A stretch of DNA of 64,000 nt from Persicaria tinctoria (taxonomy: Eukaryota; Streptophyta; Magnoliopsida; Caryophyllales; Polygonaceae), in contig JBANSL010000013.1 of the NCBI GenBank assembly GCA_037127255.1, positions 18,806,688-18,870,687 of the forward strand, given 5' to 3'. A program made the translations under genes and the position numbers. Positions 31,129 to 42,231 of the stretch are shown here, piece after piece (position 1 is the first letter of the stretch; every line of letters begins with the position of its first letter). The notes below the pieces were generated by a model, which saw nothing but the letters and a program-made list of their open reading frames with translations, was not told the origin of the DNA and did no database searches.

Positions 31129-34100
31129 AGCATCCTAGGCCTTATAGATTGCATTGGATGAATGACTGTGGTAATTTGAAAGTGAATATGCAAGTCAAAG
31201 TGCATATCAAATTAGGACATTATGAAGATGATGTGTTATGTGATATAGTACCTATGCAAGCCTGTCATATCTTATTAGGTCATCCTTGGCAATTTGATCA
31301 TAAGGTCTTGCATGATGGCTTTACTAACATATATTCCTTTACTTTTCAGGGCAAGAATGTTGTTCTCAAGCCTATGACGCCAACCCAGGTGGCTGATGAG
31401 ATTGAGAAGCGGAAGGTAAGTAAAGGTGAGTTAGATAAGGAGGCTCAGTCGAGCCATGTATCTACCCCTACTCGGCCCAGAGAGGTATTCTTGCCTTCCA
31501 AGAGTACATTTTTAGACGAGTTTGCGGATGGGGAAACAACCTTCATGCTCCTATGCAAAGGGTTGAACATGTTGAGTGAGGAGCTTAGAGCTACCCTCCC
31601 TCCTCACATCCTATCTCTTATTGAAGAGTATAAGGATGTATTCCCCGAGGACATACCAGCAGGTCTGCCCCCTGTTAGAGGAATTGAGCATCAAATTGAT
31701 CTCATTCCAGGGGTTTCTTTGCCTAATAGGCATGCTTATAGAATGAATCCCACTGAAACCCAAAAGGTTCAATCCCAAGTCCAGGAACTGTTGGACAATG
31801 GATACATTAGGGAAAGTTTGAGTCCATGTGTTGTGCCTGTGTTGTTAGTCCCTAAGAAAGACGGTTCTTGGAGAATGTGTGTAGACTGTAGGGCAGTTAA
31901 CAACATAACTGTGAAATATCTCCATCATATACCCCGCTTAGATGACATGTTAGATTAGTTTCATGGTTCTTCTATCTTTTCTAAAATTGATTTAAAAAGC
32001 GGTTAACATCAGATTAGGATAAAGGAAGGCGATGAATGGAAAACAACATTTAAAACCAAATTTGGACTCTATGAATGGTTGGTTATGCCTTTTGGCTTGA
32101 CTAACGCTCCTAGTACTTTCATGAGATTAATGAACCATGTGCTTAGAAATTTCATAGGTAAATTTGTTGTTGTGTATTTTGATGACATTCTTATCTATAG
32201 CAAATCACCCGATGAACATGAAGCACACTTAAGGGAAGTACTTTCTACACTTAGATCAGAACACTTGTAATCGGATCTTAAGAAATGTGAATTATGTAAT
32301 AATCAAGTGTCTTTTCTAGGTTTTGTAGTGAGCTCAAGTGGATTGCGAGTCGACGACGCGAAGATCAAAGCAATCCAGGACTGGCCGACTCCTACCAAAA
32401 TCGGCCATGTGAGGAGTTTCCAAGGCTTGGCGAGCTTCTATCGGAGCTTTGTGCGCGACTTTAGCTCCATCGCAGCCCCTCTCACGGAACTCACGAAGAA
32501 GAGGTGCTAGTTCAAGTGGGGTCCAGTTCATGAGGAAGAATTTCGACAACTTAAGGAGAATTTGACGCAAGCTCCATTGCTTGCTCTGCCTGATTACACT
32601 CGACCTTTCGAGGTTGAATGTGATGCTAACAGAGTTAGCATAGGCAGAGTTCTCATGCAAGAAGGTAAGCCTATAGCCTTCTTTTCTGAAAAGTTAAAAG
32701 GTGCATGTCTTAATTACTCTACGTATGACAAAGAACTATATGCACTATTTAGAGTCCTTAAGACATGGTCCCATTACCTTTGGCCTACAGAGTTTATACT
32801 TAGGACTGATCATGAATCCTTGAAACATTTTAAGAGCCAAGATAAACTTGATAGGAGGCAGGGTAGATGGATGGAATTCATAGAAACATTTCCTTATGTT
32901 ATAAAATATAAGAAAAGAAAAGACAATGTGGTTGCTGATGCTTTATCTAGGAGACATGTCCTATTGACCACTTTGGATTCTAGAGTCTTAGGCTTTGTAT
33001 ACATTAAGGAATTGTATACTAATGACGCTGATTTTGGGGAAGTTTTTCGAAAGTGCCTAGATAAGCGTCCTACCGACCAATTTTATATCTTTGATGGATT
33101 CTTGTTTAGGAAAGACCAAGTGTGTATACTTAGGTGTTCTCTTCGGTTATTATTAGTGAATGAAGCCCATAGTGGAGGTTTAATGGGTCATTTTGGGAGA
33201 GATAAGACCTATCATACACTTAAGTCACACTTCTTTTGGCCACATATGCTTAGGGATGTAGAGCATTGCCTTAAGAGATGTATTGACTGTTTAAAGGCCA
33301 AGTCTAAGCTTATGCCCCATGGTTTATATACACCCATGCCGATCCTTTCTGCCCCTTGAGAAGATATTTCTATGGACTTTATTGTGGGGTTTCCTATAAC
33401 TAAGAAGGGGAGGGATTCAATCTTTGTGGTGGTGGATAGATTTTCTAAAATGGCTCACTTCATAGCATCCCATAAGACTGATAATGCTACCAATGTCGCT
33501 AACTTATTCTTTAGAGAGGTAGTTATGTTGCATGGAGTGCCTAAGACCATTGTGAGTGATAGGGATGTTAAGTTTCTTAGTCATTTTTGGCGTACTTTGT
33601 GGAACAAATTGGGAACTAGATTGTTATTCTCTACCTCTAGTTACCCCCAAACTGATGGCCAAACTGAGGTGACCAACAGAACCTTAACCACTATCCTTAG
33701 ATCCATTTTAAGAAAGGATTTGAAGCTTTGGGAAGAAGTCTTACCTCATGTGGAGTTTGCTTACAATAGGACATTGCATTCCTCAACTAAAATCACTCCA
33801 TTTCAATGTGTATATGGTGTTAATCCACTAACCCCTTTTGATCTTACTCCATATCCTATGAGAGAGAATGAGTCTTTTGACGCAGATAAGCATGTTGAGT
33901 TCGTCAATGAGCTACATGAACGGACGCGTCACCAGCTCATGCGGAAGAATGAGTACAACGCCAACAAGGCCAACAAAGGGCGCAGATTGGTGACGTTCCA
34001 GCCTGGGGATCTAGTGTGGGTGCACCTGAGGAAGGAGAGGTTTCCCAATGAGAGGAAGAGAAAGCTTGCACCACGAGGAGATGGACCTTTCAAGGTTTTA

Positions 34101-34418
34101 CAGAAGGTGGGTGACAATGCCTACAAGCTGGAGCTTCCTGGAACATATGGCGTGAGTGCTACCTTCAACGCCGCGGATCTTATTCCATACTTAGTCGTGG
34201 ACGAGGACTTGGATTCGTGGTCGAATCCTTTCCAAAAAGGGGAGGTTGATGCAGGACCATCTTCTACACCTCCGGACACGCCGATCATATTAGGAGACGG
34301 ACCTATGACTCGAGCCCGAGCCAAGAAGCTGCAGAGAGACTCATTCATGTTTGTGAGTCACGTCTTGTTCTCAAGCACGGTTCAACTCCCCGAGCCTTCA
34401 TTGAAGACCTACATGTGA
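31129..34418 (+). pseudogene. CRM-like pol: reverse transcriptase, RNase H, integrase
   Basis: End of protease (HILLGHPWQFD), then reverse transcriptase from about 31620: [28 protein letters not shown] and the catalytic YFDD at 32175-32186. RNase H ([14 protein letters not shown] to [10 protein letters not shown]) follows, then the integrase zinc finger (H..H, CIDC near 33280) and core (SMDFIVGFP, TIVSDRDVKF and TDGQTEVTNR). Its tail reads TRARAKKLQ and ends inside the 3' LTR at 34418. In-frame stops occur at 31957, about 32002, 32268, 32508 and 33357, mostly single-base changes. It is otherwise long and well preserved. Confidence 0.9.
34234..34246 (+). promoter_or_regulatory. Polypurine tract of the CRM-like element
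   Basis: AAAAAGGGGAGGT directly precedes the 3' LTR start TGATGCAGG at 34247. It lies inside the pol frame, where it encodes QKGE. Confidence 0.75.
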
Positions 34419-35189
34419 ATTGGGATCAAGATTGTCGAACCATCTTAGGCACATGATAGGGCCGAGATTCCTAAGACTTAACCTTGTTTTATTTCCTATT
34501 TTAGTGACTTTCTACTTAAGCTATTTTAGGAAACTTTTAGGGTTATTTTATTAATTTCTTTAAGTTTATTATTTTAATTCCCTTTAGCATAAAATCAGCC
34601 AATCGATTTTCAGCTAAAGGGAATTAAAGGCGGCTATCTTCTTATGTAGAACTCACGTTGAAATTTATGAAAGTTCTCTTTTTGTGTGAAACAAATAGAG
34701 CGTAAGTCAATCGATTTGAAGCGTTGCTCATCGATTGCAAATTGGTTATAGATCTTGCTTGGTTTGCTTTTAGTTCATCAACCTCGCGAGAGCTTGGTCA
34801 TCCTGATAATCACAAGTCCCCTCCTTGTGCCTTCAAGTTGTCCGCTTGGTTGTATAAGGTTGTAGAGGCGGGCTTTATAGTCGTTGATACTTGGTTCCTA
34901 CCCTCTTAGGAGGTCTGGGGTCTTTATCTCGTTCTACCTTAGTTCGAATCACCCAATCTATCGGTCTTTTCATTGATTTTGTCGAGTCTTGTTTGCTGAA
35001 TTTTCGAGTCCTTGTTCTCTCATCTTAGTCGATTTCGAGTCCTTCTTAATCGAGTCATAGTTGCTGCGTTTTGTTTGTCCTTTATCGATATCGAGTCTTA
35101 GTTTGGAGTTCTTGAGTCTTTTGCTTCCGTTCTAGTCTTTGAGTCTTGATTGTCGAATATCGGGCCATCCTACGGCTAACCCTGTATCA
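34247..35189 (+). repeat. 3' LTR of the CRM-like element
   Basis: 943 bp from TGATGCAGGACC to CCCTGTATCA. The first 172 bp encode the last 57 residues of pol. It differs from the 5' LTR most around 34585-34635, where an inverted copy of AATCGATTTTCAGCTAAAGG-like sequence replaces the TTGTTAGGGTTTTAAATAGG stretch. Confidence 0.88.
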
Positions 35190-35194
35190 GGGGA

Positions 35195-35485
35195 GGTCAT
35201 ATGAAGATAGATGAGTCGAGGTCACGACCCGAACGAGACTCATCATATATTCATCCATCTTTGTAGACTTGGAGATTGGAGCAAGGATTGTCAAGGAACC
35301 CTAAATCTGAAATTTGAAAGGTTTTGATCGAATTGGCCATCAAAGTTGACAAATTTGAAATTTCTAACCTGGAATATGCAAAATCCCTTGCTTAATTCAA
35401 TATATGATTTGTGTGCTTAATTCGATATCTGAAATTTGAAGTGTGTATCACCGTATAAAAGACAACTTAATTGGGTGTACCTTCA
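35195..35485. other. Flank of the CRM-like element, no gene
   Basis: Starts GGTCATATGAAGATAGATGAG. Together with 14922-15041 it is the DNA into which the CRM-like element inserted. I recognise nothing in it. Confidence 0.4.
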
Positions 35486-35893
35486 TTAGTAGCTTGGGGA
35501 GAATGCATACATCCACATGGGTTCTACTGCTATGATCGAATGGATCCCGATTGTTAATTTTTCAATTGCATTGGCAAACTGAAGACACAACGTACACTGC
35601 GTCCCATTCAAGTCGGAGGTGCAATGCACCAGAAAGTACATCATCTCAGATGGAGATACTACCCATTCTCGTGTCACGAAATGAAGGGGCGAGCCCTTAC
35701 CATAGATAACTTTGTTTATGATCCTGTCCATAGTGTTTTTCAGCACAGGTCGTGAGTGTTGCATTGCATCTCGATGGCCTGAGAAAGACGATGAACAGTG
35801 TCTCCTTTCCCCCAATTTTACAAAAAAATTCCAAACTTCTTGGTAATTATATTTTGAGTTTAAATTATTTTTTCGTTTATGAATTTTAGCCAT
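35486..35893 (-). pseudogene. DUF26 (Gnk2-type) domain gene fragment
   Basis: A 135-codon minus-strand frame. Residues 91-103 carry the exact DUF26 signature C-X8-C-X2-C (HCTSDLNGTQCTLC). It is preceded by a typical GKGSPLHFVTREWVVSP lead-in and followed by a LQFANAIEKL helix and a YAFSPSY end. DUF26 occurs in cysteine-rich receptor-like kinases and secreted or plasmodesmal proteins of plants. There is no signal peptide, no second DUF26, no transmembrane segment and no kinase nearby, so this is probably a gene fragment or pseudogene. Confidence 0.65.
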
Positions 35894-36027
35894 TATATCA
35901 AAATCGGTTTAATTGGATATAATTTGTATATCAATTAGTGATTTTTAAAGTTCGTATTATCTTTGGTTCATGGGTGATAGTTGGTATTATTCTTGGTCAT
36001 TGTTCTTCTTCTTTTTTAATGGAAATT

Positions 36028-36150
36028 TTGTCTGGTACCCCTGAGGTATTGCCTATTTCGCGAGGTGTACAAAAGATTAACTAAAGTCGCCCGGTACCCC
36101 TGAGTTTTGTAGGTATTTTGCTATGTGCCCCTTCTTAGTTAAAACTAACG
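36028..36150. repeat. Repeat block with GGTACCCCTGAG words
   Basis: TGGTACCCCTGAGGT (about 36033) and CGGTACCCCTGAGTT (about 36090) form two internal units. ATTTCGCGAGGTGT at 36055-36068 is the exact reverse complement of 4355-4368, where CAGGGGTACC also occurs. It is a dispersed repeat family of unknown type. Confidence 0.55.
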
Positions 36151-37622
36151 GTGCTTACCACTACTGTTTGTTTTTATTTGAAGATGCCTACAATGAATTG
36201 GCGAGCACCAAGGCGGCCATTGGAGGCGCCGGTAGGGGTGGTGGAGGCTCCGCAGGACCCGCCTGAGGTGGTGGTGGAGCTGCCAGCCAGGTGTGTCGAA
36301 TTAGGGTTTCAATTTTTGTTTGCAAATTGGGGTTTTAATTAATTATTTGTGTTTGCAATTTGGGGTTTCAAATTGGAGTTTGATTTGTGATTAGTTCGAA
36401 TTAGGGTTGAGAATTTGAGAGTGATAGTTGAGAATTTGATTAGTTCAAATTTGAGAGTGGTTTCAAATTGGATTTCATTTGAAATTGGGGGGTTTTGATG
36501 AAAACAAATTAAAATCATATTTGTGAATTTTTCAGCTAGAGAATGACGAACATGTTTTTGTTGCTGATTTTGCATCATTTGTGAGTCACAATCTTTGTAA
36601 ATAATTTGAAGCAAGGCTTAAAGCTAGGTCTCTACAACCATATTCTGGGCTAAAATTTGGATATCCAACAAGTTTTAATAGTAGTTAATAAAGTTGTTTG
36701 CCTTCAAGGTAGAAGCGATTAGTGTGAAGAAAACTCGGTAAATAATACCAGAGAAGTAAGAATTAAGATTTCATCAGCTGTTAAAACTAAAATGAGAAAC
36801 ATAGAATCAAAAGATCCTTGAAGATGAAACAATGAAATGGAAATTTAAAAAATTCTGAGAAATATTAATACATTTTGAGAATGAGTGAGTTTTTCTCCTG
36901 GGGGTCATCTCTCACTCTTCACCATAAATTGTTTACTTCATCAATTGATTACATAGTCTATCGATTTATACAATTATATCATAGTGGAACATCTCCTTGC
37001 TCTATTCTACAATTTTATACCTTGTCTGTTTCTTTTTGAAGAATCAGTTTCCTCATAATGAAGTGATAAAATTTAGTTTCTCTATTTGTATATAAGCTAG
37101 AGAAAAGAACTAAAAGAAACACACACGGGATGCCGAAAACTATTGTTAAAATTCTTGGAGAATTGTAAAAATCAGCTGGAGCGTACGTACCATTCATATC
37201 CAGAAAATGAATGATTTCCAATTTGAAGTTGTGGGAGAAGGGACAACAAAAGTGGTTGATTTGTCATTAATGACATGCACTTTTGTAGAGTGTTTGGCTT
37301 GCAAAAGACTCTATGCATACATGCTCTTGCTGCTATAACAAACAACAAAGCCCCCGTAACACACTTTATTGGAAGCTTTTACACTATCAAATTGGAAGTT
37401 AACATATAATGAGACATTATACCTGGTGCATAAAATAAATATCCCTATACAAATTAAGAAGATAAGATGTTTACCACCTCTAATAAGAAAAAGAAGTGGA
37501 AGACTAGCTACAAAAAGAAAAATATGCATTGGAGAATTCAGAAGAAGGACAACACAGAGTACATAGTGGCTGAAAAGAGAGTAGAAACAAGAGGGCATTG
37601 AGATGACACAGGATGATAAAAA
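36151..37622. other. No identified gene
   Basis: A short P/V/E-rich frame at 36151-36342 sits just after the repeat block and may be a fragment of a first exon. 36290-36500 is rich in repeated AATTTGGGGTTT/GAATTTGAGAG words. The rest is AT-rich. I see no domain or paired terminal repeats. Confidence 0.45.
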
Positions 37623-37705
37623 ATGACAGATAGCGGACCCAGCATGACAGATAGCAGACAAAACATGACAGATAGCTGACAAAAGAATGATAGATATTAG
37701 ATAAG
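37623..37705 (+). repeat. 21-bp tandem repeat, about four units
   Basis: ATGACAGATAGC begins at 37623, 37644 and 37665, with a degenerate fourth unit at 37687. The unit is 21-22 bp and ends in GAC plus A-rich filler. Confidence 0.9.
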
Positions 37706-37909
37706 GAAAGATGTCAACAAGTAGCTGATAAGAGACAATTTATTCAAACATACTATTATATATTTACTTTATTTTACTACACAACTCTTATATAATTAAT
37801 TTATAAGCAACCATTTTTTCTATTAGTTTGTTAGCATATTACATATTTCTCCATTACAAATTACCAAAAACACACCCACATCAAAAATATTTTACAACAG
37901 ATACAAAAA

Positions 37910-38868
37910 TACAAAAGAAGATCCTCTCGTAATCAAAACAACCTAATATTTACCTAATAGATTAATCTCAACCCTTAATTTAAATGGATGGTCAAGATTA
38001 CATCCATATCTTTAAACCAATTAATTAACCCTATCCTCGTATTAGTCATCTCTCTTCCTCTATTTTCCATCTCTCCAATGGCGGAAGAATGCTTCTTCTT
38101 CCCTCCCAACCTCACCATTTCCTCGACCTTCCCCACCTCCAAGCGGCGGGTTCCCTCCCTTGTTCGGCTCCTCCTTCGCCCTCACCTCCCACATCCAGGA
38201 GTCCAGTACAGGCATCAACGCCGCCGCCGTCGTCCGCCCTCGCCGCCACTGATCCGCTACCGTGCCGGCGGTGAAGGATTACAATTAGGAAGAGAGCCTT
38301 TCCCCCCTTTCCTCCCACCTTCTCCAATTCCAAGCGGCGGCTCACCTCCCTTGTTCCACTCCTCCTCCGCCGCCCTCCCCTCCCTTGGCGAGTCCGTCAT
38401 TAACTCCACCGAAACGGAAACCTACGCAAAAGGTGTAGGGTGCGTTGGTGACCTCCGCACAACGTTGAGCGGCTCCGCGAGTTGGATGAATCACCGTACC
38501 AAAATTTACAGGACCTACCGACGAGCGATGACGAGGCGTAAGAGCTCATCTATGACAAGAGGAATCCAATAGAGGAAGATTTGATTGATGACGATAGATA
38601 CAAGGAATTGAGTTTTTCAAAAAGACATTGAAATCTATGACCAAAGGGCAAGGAATCAATGGAGAAATGCATCACCACCATTGACGGGGGTTGTGGTTTA
38701 TCTGTTGAGATGAAAGGAGGAAGGAGAGAGATTGAAGGTGAAGATTAATTAATTGAAATGAATATAATAATATGGGATATAATCTTGACCATTCATTTAG
38801 ATTAAGGGTTGATATTAATTTATTAGGTAGATATTGGGAAATTTTGATTAGGAGAGGATACTAGTCCC
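37910..38868. mobile_element. Mutator-like long-TIR element 1 with captured GC-rich insert
   Basis: Imperfect inverted repeats of about 90 bp: left 37917-38010 (GATCCTCTCGTAATC, then ACCTAATATTTACCTAATA and AATGGTCAAGATTA-like) and right about 38770-38868 on the opposite strand. The same repeat sequence bounds the element at 39612-40787. The interior is markedly GC-rich relative to its flanks. The exact ends and a target duplication are unclear for this copy. Confidence 0.65.
38076..38715 (+). pseudogene. Captured coding-like sequence in Mutator-like element 1
   Basis: C-rich sequence with serine/proline-rich frames. A CCAAGCGGCGG-centred segment of about 70 bp appears twice (near 38140 and 38330). 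From about 38470 a different frame reads RELDESPYQNLQDLPTSDDEA, then YDKRNPIEEDLIDDDRYKEL, which looks like real coding sequence but carries a stop and frame breaks. I do not recognise the parent gene. GC-rich gene-like filling within long inverted repeats is the pattern of Pack-MULEs. Confidence 0.4.
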
Positions 38869-39602
38869 AATTAAAATACACCATACAAAACCCCTCATAA
38901 TACAAAAGATATGACACACATGAGTTCATTATCCGCATCACCAGCAAATCAACCACCAAACCTCACCACCGCCACTCTCTTGTTCAAAACAGAGTTGTCA
39001 GCTATATCAAACACTTTGTCGCAATTTTTTATCCAAATTTCAGCTACATAAAAGACTTTTGTCAGCTTCTTTTATCCATATGTCATCAACTTCCGCACTC
39101 TCCCCCTCCCCAGGTACATCAAAAAGCGGATATTTTTTCAACATTAAACTAAAATTCGTATGATTCCAAGTACAAAACATGGCACATACACATATTTACA
39201 AAGGATAAAAAAAAATAGATTAAATTCGAATTCAACGATAGAAAAAAAAACAGTAAATAAAAAAAAAAGACTTAATACGAGGGTCGAGAGAGAAGAGCAA
39301 TATACGTAAGTACACTAATCATCGCAATGGGCTTGATTCAGCAATTAGTGATCAACAATGAACGACAGAAAGAGGAGAAAGAACGAGAGAGAAGCGAGAA
39401 ACATGAAGAATAAAAAGTAAAAACTTGCTCGGTGGACAATTAAAATATTTAGACCGACGAGTCAATATAGTATTAATTTGGTGAGAAATTTGGGGGTACC
39501 GCCGTACCGGCACAATTTCCTCTTAAATAAATTTGTTACCCATTCTTTAAAAATCAAGTAAAAACTAGTGTATTTGAAATCATGACGATTTAATCTTAGT
39601 AT
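38869..39602. other. No identified gene
   Basis: AT-rich sequence with A-runs (39210-39270). No domain, no paired repeats and no long frame. Confidence 0.55.
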
Positions 39603-39611
39603 TAGTTAATT

Positions 39612-40787
39612 GGATCCGGATTCTCTCCTTATATTTGCTTCCTAATATTTACCTAATGAACTGATCTCATCAGTTCAAATAAACCAATGGTCAAGATTAT
39701 ATTAATTTTAATTAACCTATTTTAATTAATTAACCTCTTTTCTCTCTTTTAAGTGATTGAACCCGTAGCCATGGGAAGCAACGAAAGGCCCCAAATTTGC
39801 AGTCAAGAAGAAGCTCCTCACCTCCAGAGCTCTCAACAAGCACAAATCCTATCTTCCCCTTTGTTTCTCTATCGATTGATTCTTACAAAACATATTCCGG
39901 CAATCATTGTGCTAATTCTCCCAATTGGTGTAAATACAGACATTAATAGAATAATAGGAGTTATTCAACCCGAACAACAAGACCGTAATTCAAACCGATA
40001 AGCATCCTAGAAACGTGTAAGGTTTAATTTATGTGTAAAAGAACCAAAATTGTGTTCTAAAATTGTGTTCTAGTGCTTGTAATTTGATCCAATTGATTCT
40101 GTATATTATGGGCCGCCGCGCCGGGAGGAGGATGAACGCGTACGATCAGTGATGGAGATAGGGAAATAGTAGATGACTGGGTTAAAGTTAGGGAGATTAA
40201 TTGAATTGTTTGGATGGACGAGATTACAGTGATCGTCCTCTTCAAACCGATCGTTATCCTCGAACGCTTATTGCCCGTGTACTCCCCTCCCTTGTCCTCC
40301 TCCCCAACATCGACACCCAGTCTTCACGAGTGCACGGTACCGCTAATCATCGGTCGTCGTATATCAATCGATCTCTCAGAAACAATATGCCCAAATTAAT
40401 TGATTCGATCATGTATTAGATGAATTGATCAACTTGTACACTACCGGCCGGGATTAATTGATTTTAACTTGTGGTAAGCCATTATAAATGATACTAACCG
40501 CCATTGATTTTGACGTTTAGTAAGGATCGAGTAGTACAGTAATTAACCTAGACTACAACTCTACAAGGTTAATTAATTCAGCCTATTCCAGGTTTGATCA
40601 ACCATTCATCAACACTATACGGAGTACAATCGGAGGAAGAAAGGAGAAGATGCAGGCTTTGGGATAAGTGTTAATATATTGATTTAATTATAGAAATTCA
40701 ATTTTAGCCATTGATTTGATCTAAGGGGTGAGATTGATTTATTAGGAATTTATAAGGAAGAGTTACATTAGGAGAGGTTCCTGATCC
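39612..40787. mobile_element. Mutator-like long-TIR element 2
   Basis: Begins GGATCCGGATTCTCTCC and ends GAGGTTCCTGATCC, with inverted repeats of about 100 bp related to those of element 1. It is flanked by a 9-bp target duplication with one mismatch: TAGTTAATT (39603-39611) and TAGTTCATT (40788-40796), the size used by Mutator-type transposases. Interior frames are short and no transposase is seen. Confidence 0.78.
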
Positions 40788-40844
40788 TAGTTCATTACCC
40801 ATTCTTAATTTATCAATTAATTAAATAAGCTTTATAATTTTTTT

Positions 40845-42221
40845 GGAAAAATTAATTAAAATACCCCCACCTTTGAGGGTATGGTAAAAATATATCAACT
40901 TTCAAATGTAATTAAAATATTCCGACCTTTGAGGGTAGTGGTAACATAGTACCACGAGTTTTCTCATGGGTAAAAAATGTTGACAAGGCAACCTACGTTG
41001 ATTTTGTTTTTGACAAGATAGCCTGCGTAGAAGCCTTTTTACAAATTAGTACTAAAATCGGGTTTTCTTAAACGGTTTTCTTAGGGAAAAAATGCACCGC
41101 CAACAAAATTTAACCCGAAAAAACGAAATTGATTCAACCAAGCAACTAATCTGGTCAAAATTGCCTCAAATTAATACAACACGCCTATTTCTAACATCAA
41201 ACCGACAACAAAAAACTAAACTGAAAACAGCAGCAACAACAAAGAGGGAAAAAAAACTTATTCAGCTAAGTCCGTTAACAAATCAAAGAGGAAGAAGATG
41301 TGAGAGAGACAGCTCAAGATAGCCGACCACGAGGAAGGAAGACTGTCAATGAAGAGGAACTATGAGCTGCCTGGAAGACCGGAAGACAACTCAAGAGGCG
41401 ATCACGAAAGAAGATAGGAGGGAGGAAATAGCGTGGTGTATGAAGTCGGTCCAACTCTTTATTTTTTTTCCTAAGGAAACCGTTCAAAAAAACCCTTGTA
41501 AAAAATCAATGTAAGTTGTCTTGTCAGCATTTTTGACCAGTGAGAAAACTTGTGGTAATATATTACCACTGCTATCAAATGTCATGATATTTTTATTACT
41601 TTTAAAAGTTGAGGATATATTTTTACCATACCCCCAATGGCGGACATAGGAGAGGTCCTAGGGACCCCCTCCTCATCCGAAAAATTACCTAGGTGTATTC
41701 TCCTCATCGATAGTTTCGTTTTGATATATAATACGCCCCAATCCGACATCTCAGTAAAAAGTTATGAATGTTTGAAAATTACAGCAGTATTAATCACTTT
41801 AATTTTATTTCAATATACTATAATACTTTAATATTTTACTTAAATTGACATTCACATATTATAATTCATCTCGAGAGCTTCGAAACCACAGGTTAAATTA
41901 CTTATTTTGAGAATATGGTAAGAAGTTACGCAAGTTTAAATTTTTTTATATCTAGTTATACATTATTACATGTTAATAATGCAATGTTTATTTATTGCGT
42001 TTTATATCTTTATTTTTCATTTTTTATCCTTATTTTCGTATTATATATTTGTAGTATTTTCGAAACCATAGGTTGATACTAGTTTGTACTATCGATCACG
42101 TTGTGTTTTGCGATTTTTTTCTCGATCTTATTGTCGACTACTATGGTGACCCCCCACTAAAAACTTTATGGGTCCGCCACTGCATACCCCCAAAGGTGAT
42201 GGTATTTTAATTAGTTTTTCC
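40845..42221. mobile_element. Mutator-like long-TIR element 3
   Basis: Imperfect inverted repeats of roughly 240 bp open with GGAAAAATTAATTAAAATAC at the left and, on the minus strand, GGAAAAACTAATTAAAATAC at the right. Both continue through ACCTTTGAGGGTATGG-like, GTGGTAA and TTTTCTCA blocks. A likely 10-bp duplication with one mismatch flanks it: TAATTTTTTT (40835-40844) and TAATTTATTT (42222-42231). The right arm is interrupted by the hAT element at 41635-42182. The interior frame at 41092-41322 has no recognisable domain. Confidence 0.75.
41635..42182. mobile_element. hAT-type non-autonomous element, 548 bp
   Basis: Starts CAATGGCGGAC and ends GTCCGCCACTG (minus strand CAGTGGCGGAC), with 11-bp terminal inverted repeats differing at one base. 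It is flanked by a perfect 8-bp duplication CATACCCC (41627-41634, 42183-42190). Removing it restores the right arm of the Mutator-like element. No transposase. Confidence 0.92.
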
Positions 42222-42231
42222 TAATTTATTT

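Larger units (their letters stand above)
15047..35189 (+). mobile_element. CRM-like Gypsy chromovirus, split by nested elements
   Basis: LTRs at 15047-15979 and 34247-35189 (TG...CA), flanked by the 5-bp duplication GGGGA at 15042-15046 and 35190-35194. The primer-binding site matches initiator Met tRNA, and gag, protease, reverse transcriptase, RNase H and integrase follow in Ty3/Gypsy order. The pol frame runs 172 bp into the 3' LTR and ends with a TRARAKKLQ-type tail, a trait of the CRM clade of plant chromoviruses. The copy is split in gag by the CACTA element at 18262-30468. Own sequence totals about 7.9 kb. The LTRs differ by roughly 5 percent by eye and the ORFs carry many stops, so it is an old, dead copy. 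Confidence 0.85.

Noticed and set aside
37988..38572. Serine/proline-rich frame of 194 codons as a host gene
   Set aside because: It starts within the terminal inverted repeat of a Mutator-like element and includes an internal duplication, so a captured or chance frame is more likely.
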